This document shows, piece by piece, positions 56,126 through 64,000 of a stretch of 64,000 bases of DNA. Within the stretch, counting starts at the first letter, position 1. Every line of letters begins with the position of its first letter. The position numbers were made by a program, and so were the translations under genes. The notes beneath the pieces were generated by a model that did not search any database, had not been told where the DNA came from, and was given only the letters and a program-made list of their open reading frames with translations. Source of the DNA: Saprospiraceae bacterium (GTDB lineage Bacteria; Bacteroidota; Bacteroidia; Chitinophagales; Saprospiraceae); contig JALHLK010000024.1 in NCBI GenBank assembly GCA_022844565.1, positions 1-64,000 of the forward strand, in the 5' to 3' direction.

Positions 56126-56208
56126 GTTAAGTTTACAAGTTAAGGGTGGTTAAGTTTTCAAGTTAAGGGAGGTTAAGTTTTTTCCAAGGGCTTAACTTTT
56201 TTAAATGT
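56126..56208 (+). repeat. 23-base tandem repeat and terminator-like hairpin
   Basis: Two full units of 23 bases (56126-56148 and 56149-56171, differing at two positions) and a third partial. The last GTTAAG can pair with CTTAAC just before a T run, which may end the upstream transcript. Confidence 0.65.
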
Positions 56209-56293
56209 TGATCAAATAATCCTTAAAAAAGGAGAACCTTGCAAATATTTTAAATATTTTTGTAACTTTTATACCACAAATTTCTATCGTCAA

Positions 56294-57517
56294 ATGAAAG
56301 ATATTTTCGAAAGAGCAATCCAAAATCCAGGACCATTAGGCCAACATGCTGAAGAAGCAGAGGGATACTTTGTTTTTCCCAAACTGACAGGAGAACTTGG
56401 AAGCAGGATGCAATTTAATGGTAAAGAAATAATCAATTGGTCTATCAACGACTATCTTGGTTTGGCCAATCATCCCGAAGTAAGAATTGCAGATGGAGCT
56501 GCAGCAGTTGATTGGGGGCTTGCTTATCCTATGGGTTCTCGATTGATGTCAGGAAATACAGATATACACGATGAATTAGAAGCTCAACTAGCTGCTTTTG
56601 TACATAAAGAAGATGCCGTCTTGCTCAATTTTGGATATCAAGGTATCATGTCTGCCATCGATTGTCTATTGACTAGGCGAGATGTAGTAGTATACGATGC
56701 AGAGAGCCATGCATGTATCATAGACGGGTTGAGAATGCACAACGGCAAACGTATTTCATATAGACATAATGATGTAGACAGTCTAAGAAAACATTTGATC
56801 ACCGCTACTCGAATTGCCCAAGAAAATGATGGCGGTGTTATGGTCATCAGTGAAGGCGTATTCGGTATGCAAGGTGATCAAGGTATATTAAAAGAAATCG
56901 TTGAACTTAAAAAGGAGTTTAGTTTTAGATTTTTGGCAGATGATGCACATGGATTTGGCACACTTGGGGCAACTGGAGCAGGTGCTGGCGAAGAGCAAGG
57001 CGTTCAAGATGGTATTGACCTTTATTTTTCGACATTTGCCAAGTCTATGGCAAGTATAGGTGCTTTTTTGGCTGCTGATAAAGGGATTATCAAATTTCTA
57101 AAGTACAATATGCGGTCCCAAATATACGCTAAATCATTGCCCACGCCTATCGTACTTGGCATACTTAAAAGGCTAGAATTGATAAAAACAAATCCTTCCC
57201 TCAAAGCAAAATTATGGGAAAATGTAACTCTTTTGCAAAGTGGATTAAAAGATGCTGGTTTTAATTTAGGCAAAACAAATTCTTGTGTGACACCCGTCTT
57301 TTTGGAAGGGAGCGTCTATCAAGCGATGAATCTAGTAAAAGATTTGCGTGAAAACTATAGAATATTTTGCAGCATCGTCGTCTATCCCGTTATTCCTAAA
57401 GGTATGATCTTGTTGAGATTAATTCCTACAGCTTCGCACACAGTACAAGATATAGAGGAGACTTTAGCAGCATTTAGTGCTATCTCCAGTAAACTCAAAG
57501 ATGGGTTTTATGACTAG
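56294..57517 (+). CDS. Alpha-oxoamine synthase (serine palmitoyltransferase-like)
   Basis: 407 residues, PLP fold type I. Belongs to the KBL/BioF/SPT group: INDYLGLANHPEV, PMGSRLMSGN, DDAHGFGTLG and the Schiff-base Lys about residue 249 in TFAKSMASIGAF. Bacteroidota use such enzymes for sphingolipids (SPT) or sulfonolipids (cysteate acyltransferase). The sequence does not decide between these, nor rule out a KBL role. Stands alone. Confidence 0.85.
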   Translation: MKDIFERAIQNPGPLGQHAEEAEGYFVFPKLTGELGSRMQFNGKEIINWSINDYLGLANHPEVRIADGAAAVDWGLAYPMGSRLMSGNTDIHDELEAQLAAFVHKEDAVLLNFGYQGIMSAIDCLLTRRDVVVYDAESHACIIDGLRMHNGKRISYRHNDVDSLRKHLITATRIAQENDGGVMVISEGVFGMQGDQGILKEIVELKKEFSFRFLADDAHGFGTLGATGAGAGEEQGVQDGIDLYFSTFAKSMASIGAFLAADKGIIKFLKYNMRSQIYAKSLPTPIVLGILKRLELIKTNPSLKAKLWENVTLLQSGLKDAGFNLGKTNSCVTPVFLEGSVYQAMNLVKDLRENYRIFCSIVVYPVIPKGMILLRLIPTASHTVQDIEETLAAFSAISSKLKDGFYD

Positions 57518-57536
57518 TGCTCTGACTATTAGTTAA

Positions 57537-58643
57537 TTACACTTTATAAGTTAATTCTACGACATCAGACTCCGGTCTAGCCTGACAAGTCAAGATATAC
57601 CCTGCTTCTACCTCATCATCATCGAGTGCATAACAGACTTCCATCGTTACTTTTCCACTGGTTACTTTCGCCATACAACTTGAGCAAGCCCCACTCGTGC
57701 AAGAATAAGGTGGATTCTTTTTCATAGCGATCAATTCATCAAGGATGGGCTTCTTCCCATCTGTTGTAAATTCAATCAACTCACCATCTAAGGATACTTT
57801 GACTAAAGATAAGCCCGATTTTGTTGCTTTGGCGTTTTCTGGAACATCTACAGGTGTAGTTTTTGTTGAGAAATATTCTTTATGGATATCTTTTTCTGAT
57901 ATTCCATTTGATATTAACACTTTTGTAGTGCTTTCTATCATTTCTCCTGGCCCACAAATGTAAAAATTGACTTGATCGTGTTTAGATTTGTGATTGGCTA
58001 GAAAAGATTTAACTTTTTCATTATTGATACGACCTTTTTCCCCTTTCCACGAAGACGATTCCTTTTTAAAAAACTTTAATAAACCTTTTTTCTTTTCACT
58101 CTGCGGTCTTGAAAGGGTATAAACTACTTCAAGTTGCCCTGCATATTTGATAAGTAATTCATCAAACTCCTCTTTGAAGATGATATTCTCTTCATCTCTA
58201 TTTCCGTATAAAAGATAGCATTTACTAAGTGGCTCTTCCTCTAGTGTTTGCTTGATCATAGAAAGAATAGGTGTAATGCCACTACCAGCTGCAAAAAAGT
58301 AATAGGTCTTTGGCTTAAAAGGCTCTGCTAGTAAAACAAATTTGCCCTCAGGAGTAGCAACTCTTATCTTTTTACCAATTTTATAATTTGAATGGGCATA
58401 AGTAGAGAACAAGCCTCCTGGTAATCTTTTGATCGTAGTTGCTAAAGTACCTTCAAAAGGTGCTGTACATATAGAATATGATCTGCGCACTTCCTTACCA
58501 TCAATTTCTTCACTCAATGTAAGGTATTGACCAGATTTAAATTCAAACTTAGATTTTAGATCTTCTGGAACTTTAAAGTAAATTGTAATTGTGTCTGAAG
58601 TTTCTAATTCTTTGTTTGAAATCTCTAATTCGTAAAAATTCAT
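57537..58643 (-). CDS. PaaE-like ferredoxin-NAD(P) reductase with C-terminal 2Fe-2S domain
   Basis: 368 residues. FAD site RRSYSICTAP (about 54-63), NAD(P) loop AAGSGITPILSMIK, C-terminal plant-type ferredoxin with CTSGACSSCMAK and a later Cys. This is the reductase architecture of PaaE and flavohemoglobin-type oxygenase partners. No oxygenase is adjacent, so it may serve other electron acceptors. Convergent with the synthase gene, divergent from the glycosyltransferase. Confidence 0.88.
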   Translation of the reverse strand: MNFYELEISNKELETSDTITIYFKVPEDLKSKFEFKSGQYLTLSEEIDGKEVRRSYSICTAPFEGTLATTIKRLPGGLFSTYAHSNYKIGKKIRVATPEGKFVLLAEPFKPKTYYFFAAGSGITPILSMIKQTLEEEPLSKCYLLYGNRDEENIIFKEEFDELLIKYAGQLEVVYTLSRPQSEKKKGLLKFFKKESSSWKGEKGRINNEKVKSFLANHKSKHDQVNFYICGPGEMIESTTKVLISNGISEKDIHKEYFSTKTTPVDVPENAKATKSGLSLVKVSLDGELIEFTTDGKKPILDELIAMKKNPPYSCTSGACSSCMAKVTSGKVTMEVCYALDDDEVEAGYILTCQARPESDVVELTYKV

Positions 58644-58760
58644 ATGTCCGTTATTTCTTTAAACTTTAAGGCTACCTTGTAAATATTACAATTTTTACCC
58701 CTATTTGTTTTAAATATTTTAGCTTTGAGGCACAAATTTAAGAATCTTTTTAGAAACTAC

Positions 58761-59486
58761 ATGTTAATAAGTAAACTATCCATTATTATTCCAGCATACA
58801 ATGAAGAAAGGACTATTCACTTTATCCTAAATAAGGTGAAGGATGTCCAGTTGGACCACGGTATATCTAAAGAAGTGATCGTTGTAGATGATTGCTCCAA
58901 AGACAACACCGTAGTAGCAATTGAAAATTATGCAGCTTCCAATCCAACGTTAGGTATTAAAATCTATAAACACGAGGTAAATAAAGGGAAAGGTGCTGCC
59001 CTCCATACTGGGATAGCCAAGGCAAGTGGTGACTTTCTTGTCATTCAAGACGCTGACTTAGAGTATGACCCAAATGAATACAATCTGCTGTTAAAACCAA
59101 TTATCGAAGGCTATGCAGATGTTGTATACGGATCTAGATTTATCGGAGGAAAGCCACATAGAATTTTATTTTTTTGGCACTCCATTGGAAATAAAACTTT
59201 GACATTCATCTCCAACGCTCTCACTAACCTGAATCTAACGGACATGGAGACTTGCTATAAAATATTTAAAACTAGCGACATACAATCTCTACAGCTCAAA
59301 GAAAAACGTTTTGGATTCGAACCTGAAGTTACAGCAAAGATCAGTCGTATTCCCAATATCAGGATTTATGAAGTAGGAATTTCTTACTATGGCAGAACCT
59401 ATGCCGAAGGCAAAAAAATCAATTGGAAGGATGGATTTAGAGCCATTTACTGCATTTTGAAGTATAATTTGTGGGCTAAGAAATAA
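58761..59486 (+). CDS. Glycosyltransferase family 2
   Basis: 241 residues from the ATG at 58761; a TTG twelve codons upstream is also in frame. GT2 pattern SIIIPAYNEERTI at the N terminus and QDADLEYDPNEYN (DxD-type metal site). The ETCYKIFKT and RFGFEPEVTAKI segments match dolichol/undecaprenyl-phosphate sugar transferases (DPM1-like). Product probably a lipid-linked sugar donor. No membrane helices, so a soluble or peripheral enzyme. Confidence 0.88.
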   Translation: MLISKLSIIIPAYNEERTIHFILNKVKDVQLDHGISKEVIVVDDCSKDNTVVAIENYAASNPTLGIKIYKHEVNKGKGAALHTGIAKASGDFLVIQDADLEYDPNEYNLLLKPIIEGYADVVYGSRFIGGKPHRILFFWHSIGNKTLTFISNALTNLNLTDMETCYKIFKTSDIQSLQLKEKRFGFEPEVTAKISRIPNIRIYEVGISYYGRTYAEGKKINWKDGFRAIYCILKYNLWAKK

Positions 59487-59648
59487 GTGAAAGCAAAAAA
59501 AAATATAAATTTTGTATTAAAATTCATAACTTTGACATGAAAAGTAACGCTTTTGCTAATCAAAACAGTTGATAGCATCGCTAAGTACCTAAGTGAAAAT
59601 ACTTTAGAATGGAATATTTCGTTCAAAATGAAAAAAATTAATTTTAAA

Positions 59649-60707
59649 ATGAAAAAAATTATTCTCCCACTTTCTTTGCTTGTTTTCGCTTCATTTAATT
59701 CTTTTGCTCAGACCATTTCTGAAAAACAATTTTTCTTAATCAGCAAAATTACAGCCGATTGGTGCCCAAAATGTGGTGATTATGGCTGGAGTATTTTCAA
59801 GGATTTAGAGAAAGAATATACGAACAAAGATGTTTTAGTTTTAGCTATTCATAAGAGTTCAAGTGGTATAAAAACCAAATCTTCAGAAAAGATTGCAGAA
59901 ACATTTGGAGGATTTGGGCAGCCTTTATTCTTTATTAATGATGCTGAAAAAGAGGGAGTTAACTCTGACAATTGGAAAACAAAGCTTGCAGAACTTAAAG
60001 ATGATGTAAATTTATTATCCTTGGGGGCAGCACCATTTTTAGGGGTTAATTCCATTGTACAACTACAAGCTAATGGAAAGTATAAAATCATTGTGAAGGC
60101 AAAGGCTTTTGATAATATAAATGTAGGTGAATACTATGCCGGGGTATATCTTATTAATGATAATCTCATAGCACCTCAATCCTCGCAGTCGAGCATGGCT
60201 AAACATACAGGAGTACTCCGTGAGAATCTACTTGGAGAAGAAAATACGTTTGGGGTCAAAATGTTGACTACTCCACTTGTGAAAGGTAAAGAAGCAACAT
60301 TTGAAAAAAGCGATGTTGAGATAAAAATCGGTAGTCAAAGTGCAAAAGATTTTAGAATTGCAACGATTTTATGGAATAAGCGCGGCGATAAGTTTGTATT
60401 TAATAATGCGGCAGTAGTTCCACTCCAAACACTGCTTTCGAGCGATAAAGAAATTGCGGAAGAAAGTAGCTTAATGGTCAGATATGATGCTGGTCAAAAG
60501 ATAATTGAAGTCAAAGATTCTCAGTATCCCATCACAGCGTTGACTTTGTTCAACCAACAAGGCCAAGTGGTAAGTATTAAAACAATGGCAAATAATGAAT
60601 TTGAAGGAAAAATTAGCCTTACTAATCATATACAAGGTATGTATTTCTTAAGAGTGGGAAGTAATGATGGCAGGATACAAACCAAATCTGTGTTAGTTTT
60701 AGAATAA
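59649..60707 (+). CDS. Secreted thioredoxin-fold protein with type IX-type tail
   Basis: 352 residues from the ATG at 59649, where a signal peptide starts (KKIILPLSLLVFASFNSFAQ); an ATG 21 bases upstream is an alternative. A thioredoxin-fold segment follows with Cys-Pro-Lys-Cys in ADWCPKCGDYGW. The last 75 residues (ITALTLFNQQGQVVS and GMYFLRVGSNDGRIQTKS) resemble Por-secretion sorting domains of the type IX system. Likely exported; redox or scaffold role unknown. Confidence 0.75.
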   Translation: MKKIILPLSLLVFASFNSFAQTISEKQFFLISKITADWCPKCGDYGWSIFKDLEKEYTNKDVLVLAIHKSSSGIKTKSSEKIAETFGGFGQPLFFINDAEKEGVNSDNWKTKLAELKDDVNLLSLGAAPFLGVNSIVQLQANGKYKIIVKAKAFDNINVGEYYAGVYLINDNLIAPQSSQSSMAKHTGVLRENLLGEENTFGVKMLTTPLVKGKEATFEKSDVEIKIGSQSAKDFRIATILWNKRGDKFVFNNAAVVPLQTLLSSDKEIAEESSLMVRYDAGQKIIEVKDSQYPITALTLFNQQGQVVSIKTMANNEFEGKISLTNHIQGMYFLRVGSNDGRIQTKSVLVLE

Positions 60708-60741
60708 TATTGAAATCAAAGTTTGTCGATAAATCGTAATA

Positions 60742-61974
60742 ATGGATAAAATCCAAGGCCAAAAATTTAGTTTTGATGACTTTTTTACCAAAGGTCAATT
60801 TCAGATTCAAGAAGAAAGGTTGGCAGTAGCCCAATCTAAAAAGGATCTAACGATTGGGTTGCCCAATGATAGCGGACTCACAGAGACAAGAGTACCTTTG
60901 GTTCCTAACTCTATTAGGTCATTGATCGGTTGCGGGTACAGTGTGATCGTAGAAAGTGGTGCGGGATTAAAATCCAATTTTACAGATAATGATTTTGCAG
61001 AAGCAGGAGCTGAAATAAAATATAGTCGCAAAGAAGTATTGGGTGCACATTTTGTAATCAAGATGTCTCCACCCTCATTAGACGACCTAGATGATATGCC
61101 TGGCAATCAAACCTTACTTTCACCCCTTCACATTCCTAGATTAAGTAAGGAAATACTGGAGAGCATAGCTCGTAAGAAGATTGTTGCTTTGGCCATGGAA
61201 TACTTGAAGACAGAGCGAGGAGACTTCCCCGTAGTCCGTATTCTGAGTGAGATCGCTGGTATGTACGCTATCATCAAAGCTGGAGAATTACTAAGCAGTA
61301 CCAATGGGAGCAGAGGTATTTTGCTAGGTGGTATATCAGGTGTCCCTCCTGCAAAAATTGTGATCCTTGGAGCGGGTGTAGTGGGTGAGTATGCTGCAAA
61401 GACAGCCATCGGTTTTGGTGCTTCGCTACGCATATTTGACAATGATATTCATAAGCTCATGCGTCTACAGACCAATGTAGGCAGGCAATTGCACACTTCT
61501 TCTATTAATCCCGTGTATTTAGCCTATCAATTGACAAGCGCAGATGTTGTAATCGGAGCGATACATTCTAAGACAGGTAGGTCACCCATCATCGTCACGG
61601 AAGACATGGTGAGCAATATGAAAGAAGGGAGTATCATCATGGATATCAGCATAGACCAAGGCGGCTGTTTCGAAACATCACAAATGACCACTATAGACAA
61701 ACCCACTTTTATCAAACACGGCGTCATTCACTACTGTGTTCCAAATATCGCTTCTCAAGTGCCACGTACCTCATCCATTGGTATAAGCAATACGTTGACT
61801 CCAATCATCGTAAATATGGGAGAATCCTTATCCATCGAAGATTTACTCTACAACAACCAAGGTCTCCGCAACGGATGCTACGCATTCAAAGGGCATATTA
61901 CTAATGAATACCTTGCGCGAAGATTTGATATGAAGTATACGAATTTGGATTTGGTGTTGACGAGTGGGATGTAG
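60742..61974 (+). CDS. ald: Alanine dehydrogenase
   Basis: 410 residues, with about 30 extra N-terminal residues compared with the usual 370. Interconverts L-alanine and pyruvate with NAD. Motifs: SGLTETRVPLVP near the start, the NAD loop LGAGVVGEYAAK, and MDISIDQGGCFETS. Pyridine nucleotide transhydrogenase alpha is related but this has the Ald C-terminal HYCVPNIASQVPRTSS segment. The protein may have been annotated here as Ald by several family signatures together. Confidence 0.9.
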   Translation: MDKIQGQKFSFDDFFTKGQFQIQEERLAVAQSKKDLTIGLPNDSGLTETRVPLVPNSIRSLIGCGYSVIVESGAGLKSNFTDNDFAEAGAEIKYSRKEVLGAHFVIKMSPPSLDDLDDMPGNQTLLSPLHIPRLSKEILESIARKKIVALAMEYLKTERGDFPVVRILSEIAGMYAIIKAGELLSSTNGSRGILLGGISGVPPAKIVILGAGVVGEYAAKTAIGFGASLRIFDNDIHKLMRLQTNVGRQLHTSSINPVYLAYQLTSADVVIGAIHSKTGRSPIIVTEDMVSNMKEGSIIMDISIDQGGCFETSQMTTIDKPTFIKHGVIHYCVPNIASQVPRTSSIGISNTLTPIIVNMGESLSIEDLLYNNQGLRNGCYAFKGHITNEYLARRFDMKYTNLDLVLTSGM

Positions 61975-62068
61975 GGTATTTTAATTAGTACAATAATTTA
62001 GAAACTACCCAAATTTATACACATTTGACAGATCGTATGGGGAAAGATACTAAAAGGCCAATAAATGA

Positions 62069-62150
62069 TTTGGATGTATAGATTTTTTAGTTTAGTTTTA
62101 CTTCTGAAATATATGCCATGGTGGTGAATAGCGAGATGTTACCTGTAAAT
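62069..62150 (+). promoter_or_regulatory. Promoter-bearing repeat P1 (second copy)
   Basis: TTTG at 62069-62072, 20-base spacer, TAGTTTTA at 62093-62100: the same promoter layout as at 15042-15073. The following stretch, with GCCATGGTGG and GCGAGATGT, matches the first copy (44 of 57 bases). It ends 20 bases before the GTG of the ATPase gene. Confidence 0.6.
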
Positions 62151-62169
62151 AATAAAAAATGAAAACTGA

Positions 62170-64000
62170 GTGGAAATAATATTCTTATGGATTAGAGATT
62201 ATCCTCCCTTTGAGGAAAATAAATTTACTTTTAATGGTAGATTCAATGCGGATTTTAATAAAGATGAAGAGGCTAAGACAATAGCAATAAATATTACTGA
62301 AAATCTATCTTTCCCTCAGAACTTCTTTGGGAATACTATTTCAAATATCAGTTGTCTAATAGGGAAAAACGGTTCTGGAAAAACAAGACTTATTGATTTC
62401 TTAAAATCAGTAAAGACAAAACAGTGGTATTCTATTCATGACTATTTACAAATCACTTTCGATAAAGTACGAAATGAATTTGAAGTACGACACAACATGT
62501 ATGAAGAATCAATCAATAGATTTCCAAATCAAATTATTGCTGGAGATGAATCGTACGATTTAAATGTAAACCTACCAGATGGGTTTGGCTTTGCAACCAA
62601 AGGATACTATAAAGAATCTCAAATTGTATACTATACACCTTTCTTAGATTTAAAGAATTTTCCTACAAGATTTGATACTAAGGCATACGTAGATGTTTCT
62701 ACCGATTTTCTTGTCCTTAAAGACAAAGACTCAAGTTCAAAAGACAACCCAGATGTTCTAGAAATACATCGTTTTAAGAACATAGAAAGGCAATTCGAAT
62801 TTGTTCATAGGTTTCAAGAAAACCATGCAATTAATAAAATTATCACGATTCCCGAGGGTATAGAAGTTTATTCTTTAGAGCAACGACCCGATCAGAATTG
62901 GGGATATAACCTCTCTTACTACGCACAAGAAGTTAGAGCATATTTTATAGGTGATGGCACACTTGAACGAAGAGGAGTTATTTTCGATAGACTATATGAT
63001 TTAGAAGGTAAGATTTATCAACTAAATCAAGAAGGACGTGCAGACTCTGATGAATACAGGACATTAGAGTTTGAAAAAAGGAGATGGTTCTTCTTGGAAG
63101 GTTTTATACATCACTATTTCGCTGCATGGAATTCTCAGAATTATTGGTTGGACTTAAATATTGGTATTGGCCTAAATGAATTTGAAGGAATGGATCCTTG
63201 GGATGCATGTCGTCACTTTGTTATCAGAGAACAATGGACACTTGACAATGGAGCAACCGCATTAGAATTTTTAAATATGATTGATGAATTGTTAACCACT
63301 AACAATTCAAAGGTTTCATCTTCAACAGATAACAGAAGAATTCAAACTAATAATCAAACATTAGTTTTAAATATTCTTAGGATTCAAGAAAATTACTTCA
63401 AAACTCTTCCAAGCAATTCTGTAGCATTTAAAACCTATGACGTGATTCAGATAGACTGGAGAAATCTAAGCTCTGGAGAAAAGGCATATTTGGATATCTT
63501 TTCAAGATTGAATTATGCATACACAGAATTAAAGAATCGAGAAATGAATAAGTATACTCAAGAGGTTACCCTTACTGAGTGGCTTTATTTATTTATTGAT
63601 GAAGGTGAAATTGGTTTTCACCCTGAATGGCAGAAGAATTACATTGATTTATTGTATAAAATGGTTCCAATTATATTTACTGACCTAAAGATTCAAATTA
63701 TTCTAACATCACATTCTCCTTTTATAGCCTCTGATATACCGCTTCAGAATATTATTTTTTTGGACAAGATGGAAGGAAAAGTAATAGTAAACAAAGAGCT
63801 AAATTTCCAAAATACTTTCGCAGCAAACATCCATACATTACTCGCAGATGGCTTTTTTCTCAACAATGGCTTGATAGGTGATTTTGCAAAGAAAAAGATT
63901 CAAACAGTTATTGACTGGATAAATAACGATGAAGCAGACTTAACTTTAGGAGATGAAATGAAGAAGGTGCTAGGACTCATTGGAGAGCCTATTGTGAGAA
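62170..64000 (+). CDS. AAA/ABC-type ATPase, right end outside the window
   Basis: At least 610 codons from a GTG at 62170, which follows an in-frame TGA; the frame stays open to the window edge. Walker A GKNGSGKT (65-72), ABC signature LSSGE (433-437), Walker B ending IDEGE (Asp about 477) with EIGFHPEWQKNYIDLL, and a TSHSPFIASD H-loop stretch near residue 515. That is the SMC/OLD/RecF-like layout found in many phage-defence ATPases. A helical insertion fills the span between Walker A and the signature. Any effector partner would lie right of the window. Nothing in the visible part shows a nuclease. Confidence 0.8.
   Translation, partial: MEIIFLWIRDYPPFEENKFTFNGRFNADFNKDEEAKTIAINITENLSFPQNFFGNTISNISCLIGKNGSGKTRLIDFLKSVKTKQWYSIHDYLQITFDKVRNEFEVRHNMYEESINRFPNQIIAGDESYDLNVNLPDGFGFATKGYYKESQIVYYTPFLDLKNFPTRFDTKAYVDVSTDFLVLKDKDSSSKDNPDVLEIHRFKNIERQFEFVHRFQENHAINKIITIPEGIEVYSLEQRPDQNWGYNLSYYAQEVRAYFIGDGTLERRGVIFDRLYDLEGKIYQLNQEGRADSDEYRTLEFEKRRWFFLEGFIHHYFAAWNSQNYWLDLNIGIGLNEFEGMDPWDACRHFVIREQWTLDNGATALEFLNMIDELLTTNNSKVSSSTDNRRIQTNNQTLVLNILRIQENYFKTLPSNSVAFKTYDVIQIDWRNLSSGEKAYLDIFSRLNYAYTELKNREMNKYTQEVTLTEWLYLFIDEGEIGFHPEWQKNYIDLLYKMVPIIFTDLKIQIILTSHSPFIASDIPLQNIIFLDKMEGKVIVNKELNFQNTFAANIHTLLADGFFLNNGLIGDFAKKKIQTVIDWINNDEADLTLGDEMKKVLGLIGEPIVR

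Noticed and set aside
1-64000. tRNA or rRNA genes
   Set aside because: No stretch with the conserved T-loop and acceptor pairing was found in the gene-free regions; short genes could still be missed by eye.

Overview
The window is AT-rich and comes from a member of the Bacteroidota. Signs are a putative type IX secretion tail, a DUF4834-like small protein, a NagB enzyme fused to a PIG-L domain, DUF2490, DUF4956, DUF2339 and DUF3999 families, promoters of the TAnnTTTG type and almost no Shine-Dalgarno sequences. A Saprospiraceae-like lineage is a guess from gene content only.

Layout. Bases 1-110 look like the last two domains of a group II intron, probably degenerate. Bases 0.3-11.6 kb are ordinary chromosome: an SDR39U1-type epimerase, two paralogous secreted proteins (one with an OmpA domain), an RRM protein with a structured 5' UTR, a ferredoxin, UvrB, QueD, YceI, a drug/metabolite transporter and a stand-alone BioD-like/DRTGG protein. 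Bases 11.6-22.6 kb are an accessory block of same-strand genes: a double DinB protein, a subtilase, a beta-lactamase-fold serine hydrolase, a SUFU protein, a lipoprotein, a damaged mazE with an intact mazF, then DUF2339-DUF3999. Long imperfect hairpins resembling attC sites lie between several of them. Bases 23.1-28.5 kb hold NagB-PIG-L, a persulfide-dioxygenase-like enzyme with rhodanese domains, and a lone Ntn-hydrolase/membrane protein bracketed by inverted repeats.

Bases 28.7-36 kb are a histidine operon, hisGDCB-[phd-vapC]-hisHAF. A His-rich leader peptide and an intrinsic terminator with a competing pairing precede it: a readable attenuator. A toxin-antitoxin pair sits inside the operon and its toxin stop overlaps the hisH start. 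hisIE is not here. glgA and glgC follow, then a 0.8-kb array of eight repeats with a 71/142-base period. Bases 41.6-48.3 kb are leuA-ilvD-ilvB-ilvN-ilvC, ending in a terminator.

Bases 48.3-50.5 kb are a scrap zone: a lipoprotein gene broken by TAG, a RelE-type toxin-antitoxin pair, a short copy of the ilvC 3' end and a KilA-N remnant. Bases 50.8-62 kb hold a VTC-DUF4956-DUF2490 operon, an SDH-type serine protease, a 165-base MITE-like element, a DUF4834-like protein, an RluA-type pseudouridine synthase, an A-type Fe-S carrier, an alpha-oxoamine synthase, a PaaE-like reductase, a glycosyltransferase, a secreted thioredoxin-fold protein and alanine dehydrogenase. The window ends inside a large AAA/ABC-type ATPase gene (GTG start) behind a promoter-bearing repeat that also precedes the serine hydrolase gene near 15.1 kb.
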